Of a stretch of 64,000 bases of DNA, positions 16,560 through 25,030 are shown one piece after another. The DNA lies in the NCBI RefSeq assembly GCF_022815605.1, contig NZ_JALGRP010000002.1, positions 186,001 to 250,000 on the forward strand, given 5' to 3'. The DNA comes from Microbacterium sp. VKM Ac-2923 (GTDB taxonomy: Bacteria > Actinomycetota > Actinomycetes > Actinomycetales > Microbacteriaceae). Every line of letters starts with the position of its first letter. The first letter of the stretch is position 1. A program made the position numbers and the translations under genes. Below the pieces are notes generated by a model. It had not been told where the DNA came from. It searched no databases and saw only the letters and a program-made list of their open reading frames with translations.

Positions 16560-17408
16560 ATGATCCGACTCGATTCCTCCGCTCCCCCGCTGTGGCGCGA
16601 CGACGGGCGCGTGCAGTTCGGCGCACCCGCCGTCGCGCGAGCCCCGATCGTCGCTCCCTGGGTCGATGTCGTGGTCGCCGCGCTCGTGACGGGGACGACG
16701 CGGGCAGAGGTGCGGGGTCTCGCGGGCCTGCACGGCGCCGCCGACGGCGAAGCAGACGGCCTGCTCGATGCGATCGCGCCCGCCCTCACGCGACGACGGC
16801 GGCAGGAGCCGATCGCCCTGCAGGTCGCCGACGACCTCCCCTCACGCGCGGCCCGCGCCGTCCTCGCCGCCCTGCCCCCACGCGCGAGCGTCCTGCCGTG
16901 GGCGGGGGCGGCCGCGCCCCGGGTGCCGGCGGGGACGCGGGTGGTGCTGCTGGGCGCCTACCGCGTCGATCCGCGACGCGCCGCCGGTCTCGTCCGCGAC
17001 GACGTGACGCACGTCCCGCTCACCCTCGACGGCGGTGGCGCCACCGTCGGTCCCGTCGTGGTGCCCGGTCGCACCGCCTGCCTCGCCTGCCTCGATGCCC
17101 ACCGTCATCGCGACGACGCGCAGTGGCCGACGATCGCGGCGCAACTCCTCGGGCGCCCGCGACCGGAAGTCGACGTCGCCCTCGCCGCCGAAGCGGGACG
17201 AGCCGCCCGGTTCCTGCTCAGCGCGCCGACCGAGCCGACGACGAGGTCGCTGCGCCTGCGCGCCGATTCGTCCCGGCGGGCCTGGGAGTTGCATCAGCCG
17301 AGCGAAGACTGTCAGTGCCGATCTCCCGGAGGAAGCGAGACGGAGATCGCTCCATCCGCCCCCGGCCTCGTGCCCAGCTCACCGATAGCGTCCGCGCTGC
17401 TCGCGTGA
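16560..17408 (+). CDS. ThiF/cyclodehydratase-like (TOMM leader-binding type) protein
   Basis: A 282-residue protein resembling the N-terminal part of TOMM cyclodehydratases and other ThiF/E1-like proteins. VVVPGRTACLACLDAHRHRD is the family hallmark; Cys174, Cys177, Cys251 and Cys253 (the last two in EDCQCR) can form a zinc site. No precursor peptide, YcaO or dehydrogenase gene is near, so this is an orphan; it occupies the place of Rv3196 in the conserved block. The last 191 bp overlap the 3' end of the convergent helicase gene, and Cys251/Cys253 are encoded inside the overlap. No catalytic E1 site is obvious. Confidence 0.75.
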   Translation: MIRLDSSAPPLWRDDGRVQFGAPAVARAPIVAPWVDVVVAALVTGTTRAEVRGLAGLHGAADGEADGLLDAIAPALTRRRRQEPIALQVADDLPSRAARAVLAALPPRASVLPWAGAAAPRVPAGTRVVLLGAYRVDPRRAAGLVRDDVTHVPLTLDGGGATVGPVVVPGRTACLACLDAHRHRDDAQWPTIAAQLLGRPRPEVDVALAAEAGRAARFLLSAPTEPTTRSLRLRADSSRRAWELHQPSEDCQCRSPGGSETEIAPSAPGLVPSSPIASALLA

Positions 17409-18969
17409 CGCCGACGTAGGCGAGTCGGCGTTCCTCGTCGACTGCCTCGAACGTCTTCGCGTACGAAATCGGCAGCAGCCCCTCACTCACCCCCACGAGG
17501 TACACGTGGTCCCACTCCAGGCCCTTCGCCGCGTGCAGGGTGGCGAGCGTCACCGTGCGTGTGGTCGGCTCGTGCTGGTCGCGGGCACGTGCCTGCAGGT
17601 CGTCGGTGAACGAGCGCAGATCGGTCCCCTCCGACGCGTCTTCGGCGAGGCGGAGCAATGCCGCCCGCGCCTCCCATGCTTCGCGCAGCGCTCCGCCGGC
17701 CGCGGGCGGATCGTCGGTGAGTCCGATGCTTCGCAGCACGTCGCGCACCGTCGCGAGGAAGCCGGTCTCCATCGGGGCGACCGAGGCCGCGCGGAGGGCC
17801 ATGAGGGCCTGGCGCACCTCGGGCAGGTCGAAGAATTTGCGCCCGCCGAGCACCGACGCCGCCACCCCGACGGCCGACAGCGCCGCGAGCAGGGCCACCG
17901 ACTGCGCGTGAGCGCGGTAGAGCACCGCGACGTCGTGAGGGTCGACGCCGCGCGCGAGCGAGTCGGCGATGGACCGTGCCACCGCGGCCGCTTCGTCATC
18001 GTCGTCGTCGAACGCGCGCACGGAGGGAGTCGGGGTGTCCAGGGCGCTGGCGGCCACCAGTTCGAGAGCGCCCGCCCGACCGCGCATGAGGTCGTTGGCC
18101 ACGGCGAGTACGGGGGCCGCCGAGCGGTAGTTGCGCTCGAGCCGTATGACGCGGGCATCTTCGTGCGTCCGCTCGAAGTCCAACAGGTAGCGTGCGTCGG
18201 CGCCCGTGAACGAGTACACCGTCTGACTCGCGTCACCCACCACGCAGAGGTCACGACGGTCGCCCAGCCACAGCTCCAACACGCGGTTCTGCAGGGGCGA
18301 GACGTCCTGGTACTCGTCCACGGTGAAGTGGCGGTACTGCTCGCGCACGGCCGCTGCGACCCGCGGCTCGGCCTCGATCATGCCCGCGCACGTCAGCAGC
18401 ACGTCTTCGAAGTCCATCTGACGCCGATCGTCTTTCAGCTTCTCGTACGCGCGTTGCAAGGCGACGACCTGATCGACGCCCAGCCGCCCGACCCCCTCGG
18501 GACGATCCGCGGCGTACCGCTCGATGGAGCGCAGCGTGACCTTCCGCCACTCGATCGACGCGGCGACGTCGCGCAGCGTCGCGGTGTCGGGTGCGAGCCC
18601 CACGCCGTCCGCGGCGTGCGCCAGCATGCGCACCTTGTTGTCGATGATGGAGGGAGCCTGGTCGCCCGCGAGCGTGGGCCAGAAGAAGTTGACCTGCGCG
18701 AGCGCGGCGGCGTGGAACGTGCGGGCCGAGACGCCGGAGACGCCGAGGGCTCGAAGGCGTCCACGCATCTCCCCAGCCGCCTTCGCGGTGAACGTCACCG
18801 CCATGACCCGTTGGGGCGAGTACGCACCCGTGTCGACGCCGTGGGCGATCCGCCGCGTGATGACCCGCGTCTTGCCGGTCCCCGCCCCCGCCAGCACGCA
18901 GACCGGACCGCGCAGGGCGCGCGCTGCCTCGAGCTGATACTCGTCGAGTCCGTCGAGCGGCCCTGTCAT
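17218..18969 (-). CDS. UvrD2-like superfamily 1 DNA helicase
   Basis: A 583-residue 3'-5' DNA helicase. Motifs in order: AGAGTGKTR (Walker A, about 28-36), VDEYQDVSPLQN (motif II), VGDASQTVYSFTGAD (III), TLHAAKGLEWDHVYL (V) and EERRLAYVGVTRAARTL (VI). M. tuberculosis UvrD2 is about 700 residues with a C-terminal tetracysteine/HRDC region; this protein stops soon after motif VI and has neither. Its final 62 codons overlap the convergent ThiF-like gene. The ATG overlaps the nudC stop by 4 bp, so the two genes are co-transcribed. Confidence 0.9.
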   Translation of the reverse strand: MTGPLDGLDEYQLEAARALRGPVCVLAGAGTGKTRVITRRIAHGVDTGAYSPQRVMAVTFTAKAAGEMRGRLRALGVSGVSARTFHAAALAQVNFFWPTLAGDQAPSIIDNKVRMLAHAADGVGLAPDTATLRDVAASIEWRKVTLRSIERYAADRPEGVGRLGVDQVVALQRAYEKLKDDRRQMDFEDVLLTCAGMIEAEPRVAAAVREQYRHFTVDEYQDVSPLQNRVLELWLGDRRDLCVVGDASQTVYSFTGADARYLLDFERTHEDARVIRLERNYRSAAPVLAVANDLMRGRAGALELVAASALDTPTPSVRAFDDDDDEAAAVARSIADSLARGVDPHDVAVLYRAHAQSVALLAALSAVGVAASVLGGRKFFDLPEVRQALMALRAASVAPMETGFLATVRDVLRSIGLTDDPPAAGGALREAWEARAALLRLAEDASEGTDLRSFTDDLQARARDQHEPTTRTVTLATLHAAKGLEWDHVYLVGVSEGLLPISYAKTFEAVDEERRLAYVGVTRAARTLSVSWARGRGRMERSPSRFLREIGTDSLRSADATPRPAGTNRRAGAATSSSARSAR

Positions 18970-20144
18970 GCGATCCCCCGATACCAGTCGTCGATGAGAC
19001 GTCGCGCGATGGACGCCGCGCCGGGCAACTGCACGTCGGCCTCACCGCGGAGAGCCGCACCGACCTCGTCACGCGTGAACCACCGCACCTCGACGATTTC
19101 GTGGCCGTCGGCACGCGCATCACCGTCATCGACGACCCGGGCCCGGAAACCGAGCATCAGCGAACGCGGATACGGCCACGCCTGCGAACCCCGATACGCG
19201 ATGTCGCGCAGCCGGACACCCGACTCCTCCTGCACCTCGCGCGCGACGGCGTCTTCGAGCGACTCCCCCGCCTCGGCGAAACCGGCGAAGCACGAGTACC
19301 GCTGGCCACCCCAGGCGGCGTTCGCCCCGAGGAGGATCCGATCGTCCGACTCCGCAGAGGTCACCAGCACGATGACGGCCGGGTCGGTCCGCGGAAAGTG
19401 CTCACGCCCGCACACCGGGCAATGTCGTGACCAGCCGGCGTGCCCGGTCAGCGTCCGCGAACCGCACGCGGGGCAGAAGGGCGCGTCGCGCAGCCACCCG
19501 GCCAGAGCGACCGCGGTGGTCAGCAGATCGGCCTCGCCGGCCGGCAGCTCGCCGCCCGCAGCGCGCAACGGCGCCCACACGGCATCCGGAACGAGCAGAT
19601 CGGATGCGGAGTCATCGAGGACGGCCAGCACCACCGCGTGCCTGTCGTCGTCGCGGCCGAGGAACGCCCAGTGCCCCACGCCGGGGACGGCGGGGCACTC
19701 GCCGACGGACGGCTGCGCCTCGACGTCGGCGGCGGGGGACACCGTCGAGGCACCGTCCGTCGACGCACGCTCCACCGAGGCACCGTCCATCGACGCGCGG
19801 TCCATCGACGCGCTGTCCATCGACGCGCTGTCCATCGAGGCGCTGTCCGTCGAGGCGCCGTCCGTCGAGGCGACGGTCCCGGCGGCGAGCGGTTCGGCGC
19901 GGGCGGGGACGACCTCGACGTCGGAGGTGGTGCCGGTGGGGGAAGCCGCGCGTCGCAGCCGCGGCAGGTCCACCAGGGCGAGACGCCCCGCGGTCATCGG
20001 CGCGGCGTCGCGCCGGACGGCGAGGATCCGGGTGCCGGGCTCGGTGAGGACACGAGCCAGCAGGCTCTCGTCTTCGCGCTCCGCACCCGAACGGTCGACG
20101 CGCACCTCGGGAGCCGAGGACGGCGAGGATGCGGGAGACGACAT
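18966..20144 (-). CDS. nudC: NAD(+)/NADH diphosphatase (NudC type)
   Basis: A 392-residue Nudix hydrolase splitting NAD(H) into NMN(H) and AMP; NudC enzymes can also remove NAD caps from RNA. The zinc ribbon CPACGSRTL...CPVCGREHFPRTDPAV is followed by the Nudix box GFAEAGESLEDAVAREVQEE and the NudC-specific SQAWPYPRSLM. Between the N-terminal domain and the ribbon sits an insertion of nine 5-residue repeats (ASMDS-type, encoded at 19741-19875) that makes the protein longer than the usual 260-310 residues. RBS GAGAGAGG precedes the ATG. Confidence 0.92.
   Translation of the reverse strand: MSSPASSPSSAPEVRVDRSGAEREDESLLARVLTEPGTRILAVRRDAAPMTAGRLALVDLPRLRRAASPTGTTSDVEVVPARAEPLAAGTVASTDGASTDSASMDSASMDSASMDRASMDGASVERASTDGASTVSPAADVEAQPSVGECPAVPGVGHWAFLGRDDDRHAVVLAVLDDSASDLLVPDAVWAPLRAAGGELPAGEADLLTTAVALAGWLRDAPFCPACGSRTLTGHAGWSRHCPVCGREHFPRTDPAVIVLVTSAESDDRILLGANAAWGGQRYSCFAGFAEAGESLEDAVAREVQEESGVRLRDIAYRGSQAWPYPRSLMLGFRARVVDDGDARADGHEIVEVRWFTRDEVGAALRGEADVQLPGAASIARRLIDDWYRGIA
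19741..19875. repeat. 15-bp tandem repeat inside nudC
   Basis: Nine contiguous 15-bp units, consensus TCCATCGACGCGCTG on the plus strand, with units at 19801-19815 and 19816-19830 identical. Read on the coding strand they give an (A-S-M/T/V-D/E-S/G/R) repeat. The unit length is a multiple of three, so copy-number change would preserve the frame. Confidence 0.92.
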
Positions 20145-20248
20145 GATGCACCTCTCTCACGGGTGGATGGGGGCGGTTCCCGCGCGACCTCCCCCCGTCA
20201 GGGCGTGGCGCGGACGACGGAGCGAGGGGCCCACCTACCCTGGGAGGC

Positions 20249-21685
20249 ATGGCACGCTCGCCCCTCATTTTAGCTGCGTCGGCGACGACGGCCCTGCCCG
20301 GCACCGCGTTCACCAGTGCCCGGGCGCTCACCGAGAATGCGGCTGGACGTTTCGACTCGGCGCTCGCGCGCACCGGCGACGGCCACGAGGTCGTCGTGCG
20401 CATGCCCGCAGACGAAGAGGGTGCGCACGATCTCGCCGCCGAGTCGCGAGCCCTGCACGCCCTGACAGCCGGCGTCCGCGCCCTGCTGCCCTTCGCCGTG
20501 CCCCAGGTTCTCGGCGAGAGCGGTTCCGGCGCACAGCGCGTGCTCGTCGTCGACCACATCGAGGGGTACCGCATCGACCCCGCGCATCTGCCGAAGGGGC
20601 CTGGCTACGCTCCCGCGATCGGCGGAGCGCTGGCGGCGGTCCACGCCCTTCCGGCATCCATCGTGCGCACCGACGGGCTACCGGTTCGCTCGGCCGCGCA
20701 GGTGCGCGACGACGTCCGGCGCCTGCTCGATCGCGCGGACGCCACGCATCGTGTGAGCGACGACCTCATGCTGCGCTGGCGACGTGCGCTCGAGGTCGAG
20801 GAGCTCTGGCGGTTCGAATCCGCCGTCGTGCTCGGCGGGGCGTCGAGCTCCTCGATCGTCCTGGCCGACGACGCCGACGGCGTCCCGCACGTGGTCGGCA
20901 TCCTCGAATGGTCGGGACTCAGCGTCGGCGACCCCGCCGTCGACCTGCGGTGGTTGGCATCGGCCCCCGCCGCCGACGACGACGTGCACGAAGGATACGC
21001 CGCCGCCGGCGACCGCTCCCCCGACCCCCTGCTGCGCGAGCGCGCCCGTCTGTACGCCGAGTTGGAGTTCGCCCGGTGGCTCGTCCACGGACACGACGCC
21101 GGTCAGGCCGATGTTGTCACCGACGCGGTGGCCCTGCTCGACGCCCTCGCCGACGGCGTGCGCGGCGACCACATCGTGCCCGAGACCCGCAGTGACATCG
21201 ACGACGCCATGGCCTTGGTCGAGAGCGTGCCGCCCGTGTCGGCGGCGGGTGGCGTCGACACCTCGATGCAGACCGATGCGTACGACCCCGAGGCGCTGTC
21301 GTTGTACCTCGCTGCCGAACGCGATCGCGCGGCCGCCGCCGAGGCGCTCGCCGTCGCCATGGACGACCGCACGAATCCGGATGCCGAGACCGGCGCCATC
21401 CATGTCGACCAGCTCCCCCAGCCGGACGGCATCGACCCGGATGCCACCGCCCCCGTCGACCTCGACGGCTGGACCGGGGCTCCTGCCCGAACCGCGGATG
21501 ACCGGAACGCCCCCGGAGCACCGAATCGCAGCAGCGCCCCTCCTCGCGAGGCGGAGGCAGGCGGAGAGTTCTCTGCCCACGAAGACTCCGTGTCGGCGAG
21601 CAGCGTCGATGACGACGAAGAGGACGCCGCCCGCGCGAGCCGTGCTGCCCTGCGCCGGTGGGGAGTCTCGGGCGACGCGTCGTGA
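20249..21685 (+). CDS. aminoglycoside-phosphotransferase-fold protein, probable pseudokinase
   Basis: A 478-residue protein whose first 300 residues match the APH/choline-kinase fold (EVVVRMP near residue 49, LVVDHIEGYRID hinge). The catalytic loop normally reading HGDxxxxN is LGGASSSSIV (residues 195-204), and the metal-binding IDW/DxD region is LEWSGLSVGDPAVDLRWL with Glu220 in place of Asp. It therefore lacks the catalytic base and metal ligands. The C-terminal 180 residues are acidic and disordered. It sits between nudC and adnB, divergent from nudC. RBS GGGAGG precedes the ATG. Confidence 0.78.
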   Translation: MARSPLILAASATTALPGTAFTSARALTENAAGRFDSALARTGDGHEVVVRMPADEEGAHDLAAESRALHALTAGVRALLPFAVPQVLGESGSGAQRVLVVDHIEGYRIDPAHLPKGPGYAPAIGGALAAVHALPASIVRTDGLPVRSAAQVRDDVRRLLDRADATHRVSDDLMLRWRRALEVEELWRFESAVVLGGASSSSIVLADDADGVPHVVGILEWSGLSVGDPAVDLRWLASAPAADDDVHEGYAAAGDRSPDPLLRERARLYAELEFARWLVHGHDAGQADVVTDAVALLDALADGVRGDHIVPETRSDIDDAMALVESVPPVSAAGGVDTSMQTDAYDPEALSLYLAAERDRAAAAEALAVAMDDRTNPDAETGAIHVDQLPQPDGIDPDATAPVDLDGWTGAPARTADDRNAPGAPNRSSAPPREAEAGGEFSAHEDSVSASSVDDDEEDAARASRAALRRWGVSGDAS

Positions 21686-21742
21686 CGCGGACGCCCGAGT
21701 CGCCGCAGCGGAGGCCGTGGGTCGACGCCGACGGCTCCCCGT

Positions 21743-24700
21743 TCAGCCCCGCAGCACGAGCTCGTCACCCACGTAGAACAGCGTGACGTCGATCAGGTCG
21801 AGATCGATGCCGTGCTTGGCGTGGTACGCCTCGCGGTAGAGCTCGAGCTGCAGCATGCGGGCGCGCCGATCGGCCTCGGTGGTCGGTGGGCGGCCCGTCT
21901 TCCAGTCGACGATCTCGTACCGCTCGCCGCGTCGGTACACGGCATCCAGCTTGCAGATGATCACGTGCTCGCGCCCGTCGAGCCTGGTGGTGACGAAGTC
22001 GATTTCGGTCTCGACCTCGAGCGGACGCAGGCCCGCCCACTCGGATCGCTCGAAGCACTCACGCAGACGCTCCAGCTCTGCGGCATCCGCGACCGACGCG
22101 CCGACCTCGTCGTCGTCCCACAGGCCTTCGTCGTCCAGCCCGATTCCCGCACCGATGTGCCCCGACCGCCGCTCCACCCAGGCGTGGAAGAGGGTGCCCA
22201 GCCGCGTCTGCCGGTAGGGCCGTTCGGGCATCGGCCGACGGAGGTCGTCGATCGCCCGACCGTAGTCGGCGACGAAGTCCTTGAACTTCGACGCGGGGAT
22301 CCGCGTGGGCGCGGGGGAATGCGAGGGTCGCAGTCGGTCGGCGCGTTCGGCCAGCAGCAGTTCGAGGTCGGCGTCGGCGCGGGCAGGAGGGTCCGAACGG
22401 GCGGCGTTCGCGGCCGCTGCGGCCGCCGTGATCGCGGTCCGGCGCGCACCCAGAGGGTCGAGCGGCCAGTGCAGGAGCCGGCGCTCCCCGTCGTAGGGGT
22501 CGTCACCGGGTTCGCCGGTCTCGAGGTCGATGCGCAGCGCGTCGGCAGCGTCCTCGAGGAAGACGCTCGGTCGACGTGGACGCTTCGTTCCCGACCAGCT
22601 CGACCCCGATAGCAGCAGATGATCGCGGGCGCGGGTGAACGCCACGTAGGCCAGCCGGCGGTCCTCATCGAGCTGACGCGCGCGGTTGTCCGCCACGAAC
22701 GCCTCGATCGCGGCCTTGAGGTCTTGCTGGGTCTCGGCCCCGCGCCATCCGAGGACGGGGAGCCACGCGGAGTCGCCGCGGAACTCGGAGGGCAGGATGC
22801 CGAACCCCAGCCAGCCCTTGGTGTCGCGTGGCAGCGACGGCAGTTCGTCGGTCACGAGGCGGACGACGGCCACGGCATCCCACTCGAGACCCTTCGAGCC
22901 GTGGATCGTCAACAGTTGCACGACATCGGCCTCGGGCGGCTCGGTGCGCGGAGCGAATTCGTCGGCCTGCTCGGCGTGATCGAGCCACGCCAGCAGACTG
23001 GTGACCGAGCCCGACTCGTCGGCCGCGAGGAATCCGCGGATCTCGTCGACGAAAGCGCGCAGCTGAGCGGAGGCGATCCGCGCCGGCCCTCGCGACTCGT
23101 TGGCCGCGAGTTCGATATCGAGCCTCAGCTCGGCCTCGATCAGTCTCATCAACTCGGGGATCGGCGCGCCGATGCTGCGGCGCAGTCCGGCGAAGACGGC
23201 CCCCGCCTCGCGGAGACGCGAACGACCCTCGGGTGTGATGCCGGCCAACCAGCCGTGGCCGTCGGTCTGACGGGTGACGAAGTCGAGGGCGTCGACGAGC
23301 GAGGCCCGGTCGGCGCCCGGGGTGGTCCGCAGGCGGTCCACCACGTCGGCTTCGAGCGGTTGCAGGGAGACGTCGTGGGTGGCGAGGCGACGCGCCAGCT
23401 GCGCGAGCGCCCTCAGGTCGGCGAGCCCGATCGCCCAGCGCGGTCCCGCCAGCAGCCGGATCAGGGCCGAGCCCGCCTCGGGGTCGCTGATGACCCGAAG
23501 CACCGACACCACGTCGACCACCTCGGGCGTCGTGAGGAGCCCACCCAGCCCGAGGATGCGGTGAGGGATGCCCCGCCGGCCCAACGCGTCGCCGAACCGC
23601 ACCATATGCTTCTTACTGCGGAACAGCAGCGCCCCCGTGGTCGCGCGTCCTTCCGCCGAGCGGGCGGCCCGCACGCCCACGAACCACGACGCGACCCGGT
23701 CGGCCTCGGCATCCAGATCGTTCTCGAAGACCGTCTCGACGACACCCGCCGGCGCATTCGGCCGCGGCCGCAGCTCCTCGACGGCGACGGCCGAGCGCGG
23801 AGCGAGCGGAGAGAGCACCGCGTTCGCGGCGACCAGCACACGCGCGCTGTTGCGCCAGCTGGTCAGCAGCGAGAAATGCAGACATCCGCCCGCCGGGGCG
23901 AAAGCCCCGGGGAACCCGCCCAGGTTTCCCGCGCTCGCGCCTCGCCAGGCGTAGATGGCCTGGTGCGGGTCGCCCACGGACATGACCCCGGTCCCGCCGA
24001 AGAGGGTGGACAGGAGATCGGTCTGAACGACGGAGGTGTCCTGGTACTCGTCGAGCAGGACGACGCGGTACCTTTCCCGGATCTCGTCCACGACCGCTGG
24101 ATGCTCCCGGGAGATGCGGAGGGCTCCGGCGACCTGATCGGCGAAGTCCATGACGCCGAGACGCACCTTCTCCCGGTCGTACGCCGCTGCGAGGGTGGCG
24201 AGCAGGGAAAGCGCCGACACTTTGGCCGCCGCATCCGCGACCTCTTTGTACACGTCGACGCGGTTCGAGATCGACGGGCGTTCGACGATGCGCCCGAAAT
24301 CGTCGGGGAACGCGGCGAGCCGGTCGAGGTCGACGAGATTGTCGACACCGTCACGGGCGATCCGCAGCGCCGCATCGATGAGGGAGCGCGGTGATTCCTG
24401 TCGGTCCTCGAGGCGGGGGTCGTCGGAGGCGAAGACGACGCGGCGCATGAGCAACCATGCCGCCGACTCCGACAGCACGGCGGACTCGGCATCCCGACCG
24501 ATGCGCAGACCGTGCTCGCGCACGAGGGAGTCGGCGAAGCTGTTGTATGTCGACACCGTCGGACGGTGCAGCAGCTGATCGGCGTCGGTCGCCTGTTCGG
24601 CGGAGACGCCGATCTCCGCGGCGAGGGCATCGAGGGCCTCTCGCCGTGCGACGTCGCCTCGGGCGCCCTCCAGCTGCGCAAGGTCGCCGAAGACGGCGAG

Positions 24701-25030
24701 TCGTCCGGCCGCGTGGAGGTCGGGAAGGGCGGGCAACAGGCCGCGCGATTCGAACTCGGACAGACGCTGCAGACGCTTCTGGATGCGCTCCGCCAGCTCG
24801 CCGGCGGCTTTGCGCGTGAAGGTCAGACCGAGCACCTCGTCGCGACGGACGTGGGCGTTGGCGACGAGCCACACGACGCGACCGGCCATCGTCTCGGTCT
24901 TGCCGCTGCCGGCACCCGCCACCACCAGCGCCGGCACGAGCGGCGCCTCGATGACGGCTGTCTGCTCGTCGGTGGGCGGGAACTGCCCGAGCGCGGCCGC
25001 GATCGTCGCGGCAGACAGCCTGCCGCTCAC
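21743..25030 (-). CDS. adnB: AdnB-like helicase-nuclease subunit
   Basis: A 1095-residue protein with an N-terminal UvrD/PcrA-type motor (Walker A AGAGSGKTETM, motif II LDEYQDTSVVQTD, motif III VGDPHQAIYAWRGA, motif VI DEDRRLAYVAFTRARDH) and a C-terminal RecB-type nuclease (KLDAVYRRGERYEIVDWKTG). In mycobacteria AdnAB processes double-strand breaks for recombination. Gene order and length (Rv3201c about 1100 residues) match AdnB. I chose the GTG at 25030, which overlaps the adnA stop by 4 bp; a GTG at 25066 would overlap adnA by 40 bp. The final residues LFYVGDELVLRG are family-like. Confidence 0.92.
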   Translation of the reverse strand: MSGRLSAATIAAALGQFPPTDEQTAVIEAPLVPALVVAGAGSGKTETMAGRVVWLVANAHVRRDEVLGLTFTRKAAGELAERIQKRLQRLSEFESRGLLPALPDLHAAGRLAVFGDLAQLEGARGDVARREALDALAAEIGVSAEQATDADQLLHRPTVSTYNSFADSLVREHGLRIGRDAESAVLSESAAWLLMRRVVFASDDPRLEDRQESPRSLIDAALRIARDGVDNLVDLDRLAAFPDDFGRIVERPSISNRVDVYKEVADAAAKVSALSLLATLAAAYDREKVRLGVMDFADQVAGALRISREHPAVVDEIRERYRVVLLDEYQDTSVVQTDLLSTLFGGTGVMSVGDPHQAIYAWRGASAGNLGGFPGAFAPAGGCLHFSLLTSWRNSARVLVAANAVLSPLAPRSAVAVEELRPRPNAPAGVVETVFENDLDAEADRVASWFVGVRAARSAEGRATTGALLFRSKKHMVRFGDALGRRGIPHRILGLGGLLTTPEVVDVVSVLRVISDPEAGSALIRLLAGPRWAIGLADLRALAQLARRLATHDVSLQPLEADVVDRLRTTPGADRASLVDALDFVTRQTDGHGWLAGITPEGRSRLREAGAVFAGLRRSIGAPIPELMRLIEAELRLDIELAANESRGPARIASAQLRAFVDEIRGFLAADESGSVTSLLAWLDHAEQADEFAPRTEPPEADVVQLLTIHGSKGLEWDAVAVVRLVTDELPSLPRDTKGWLGFGILPSEFRGDSAWLPVLGWRGAETQQDLKAAIEAFVADNRARQLDEDRRLAYVAFTRARDHLLLSGSSWSGTKRPRRPSVFLEDAADALRIDLETGEPGDDPYDGERRLLHWPLDPLGARRTAITAAAAAANAARSDPPARADADLELLLAERADRLRPSHSPAPTRIPASKFKDFVADYGRAIDDLRRPMPERPYRQTRLGTLFHAWVERRSGHIGAGIGLDDEGLWDDDEVGASVADAAELERLRECFERSEWAGLRPLEVETEIDFVTTRLDGREHVIICKLDAVYRRGERYEIVDWKTGRPPTTEADRRARMLQLELYREAYHAKHGIDLDLIDVTLFYVGDELVLRG

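Noticed and set aside
16260..16563. Several frames through the GC-rich tandem array
   Set aside because: They encode only repetitive Arg/Gly/Ala sequence created by the 30-bp unit.
17506..21195. 1229-residue open frame across uvrD2, nudC and the kinase-fold gene
   Set aside because: It runs antisense through two genes with clear catalytic motifs and then in another frame of a third; no own domain is visible.
22619..24394. 591-residue open frame opposite adnB
   Set aside because: Antisense shadow with no recognisable motif or RBS.
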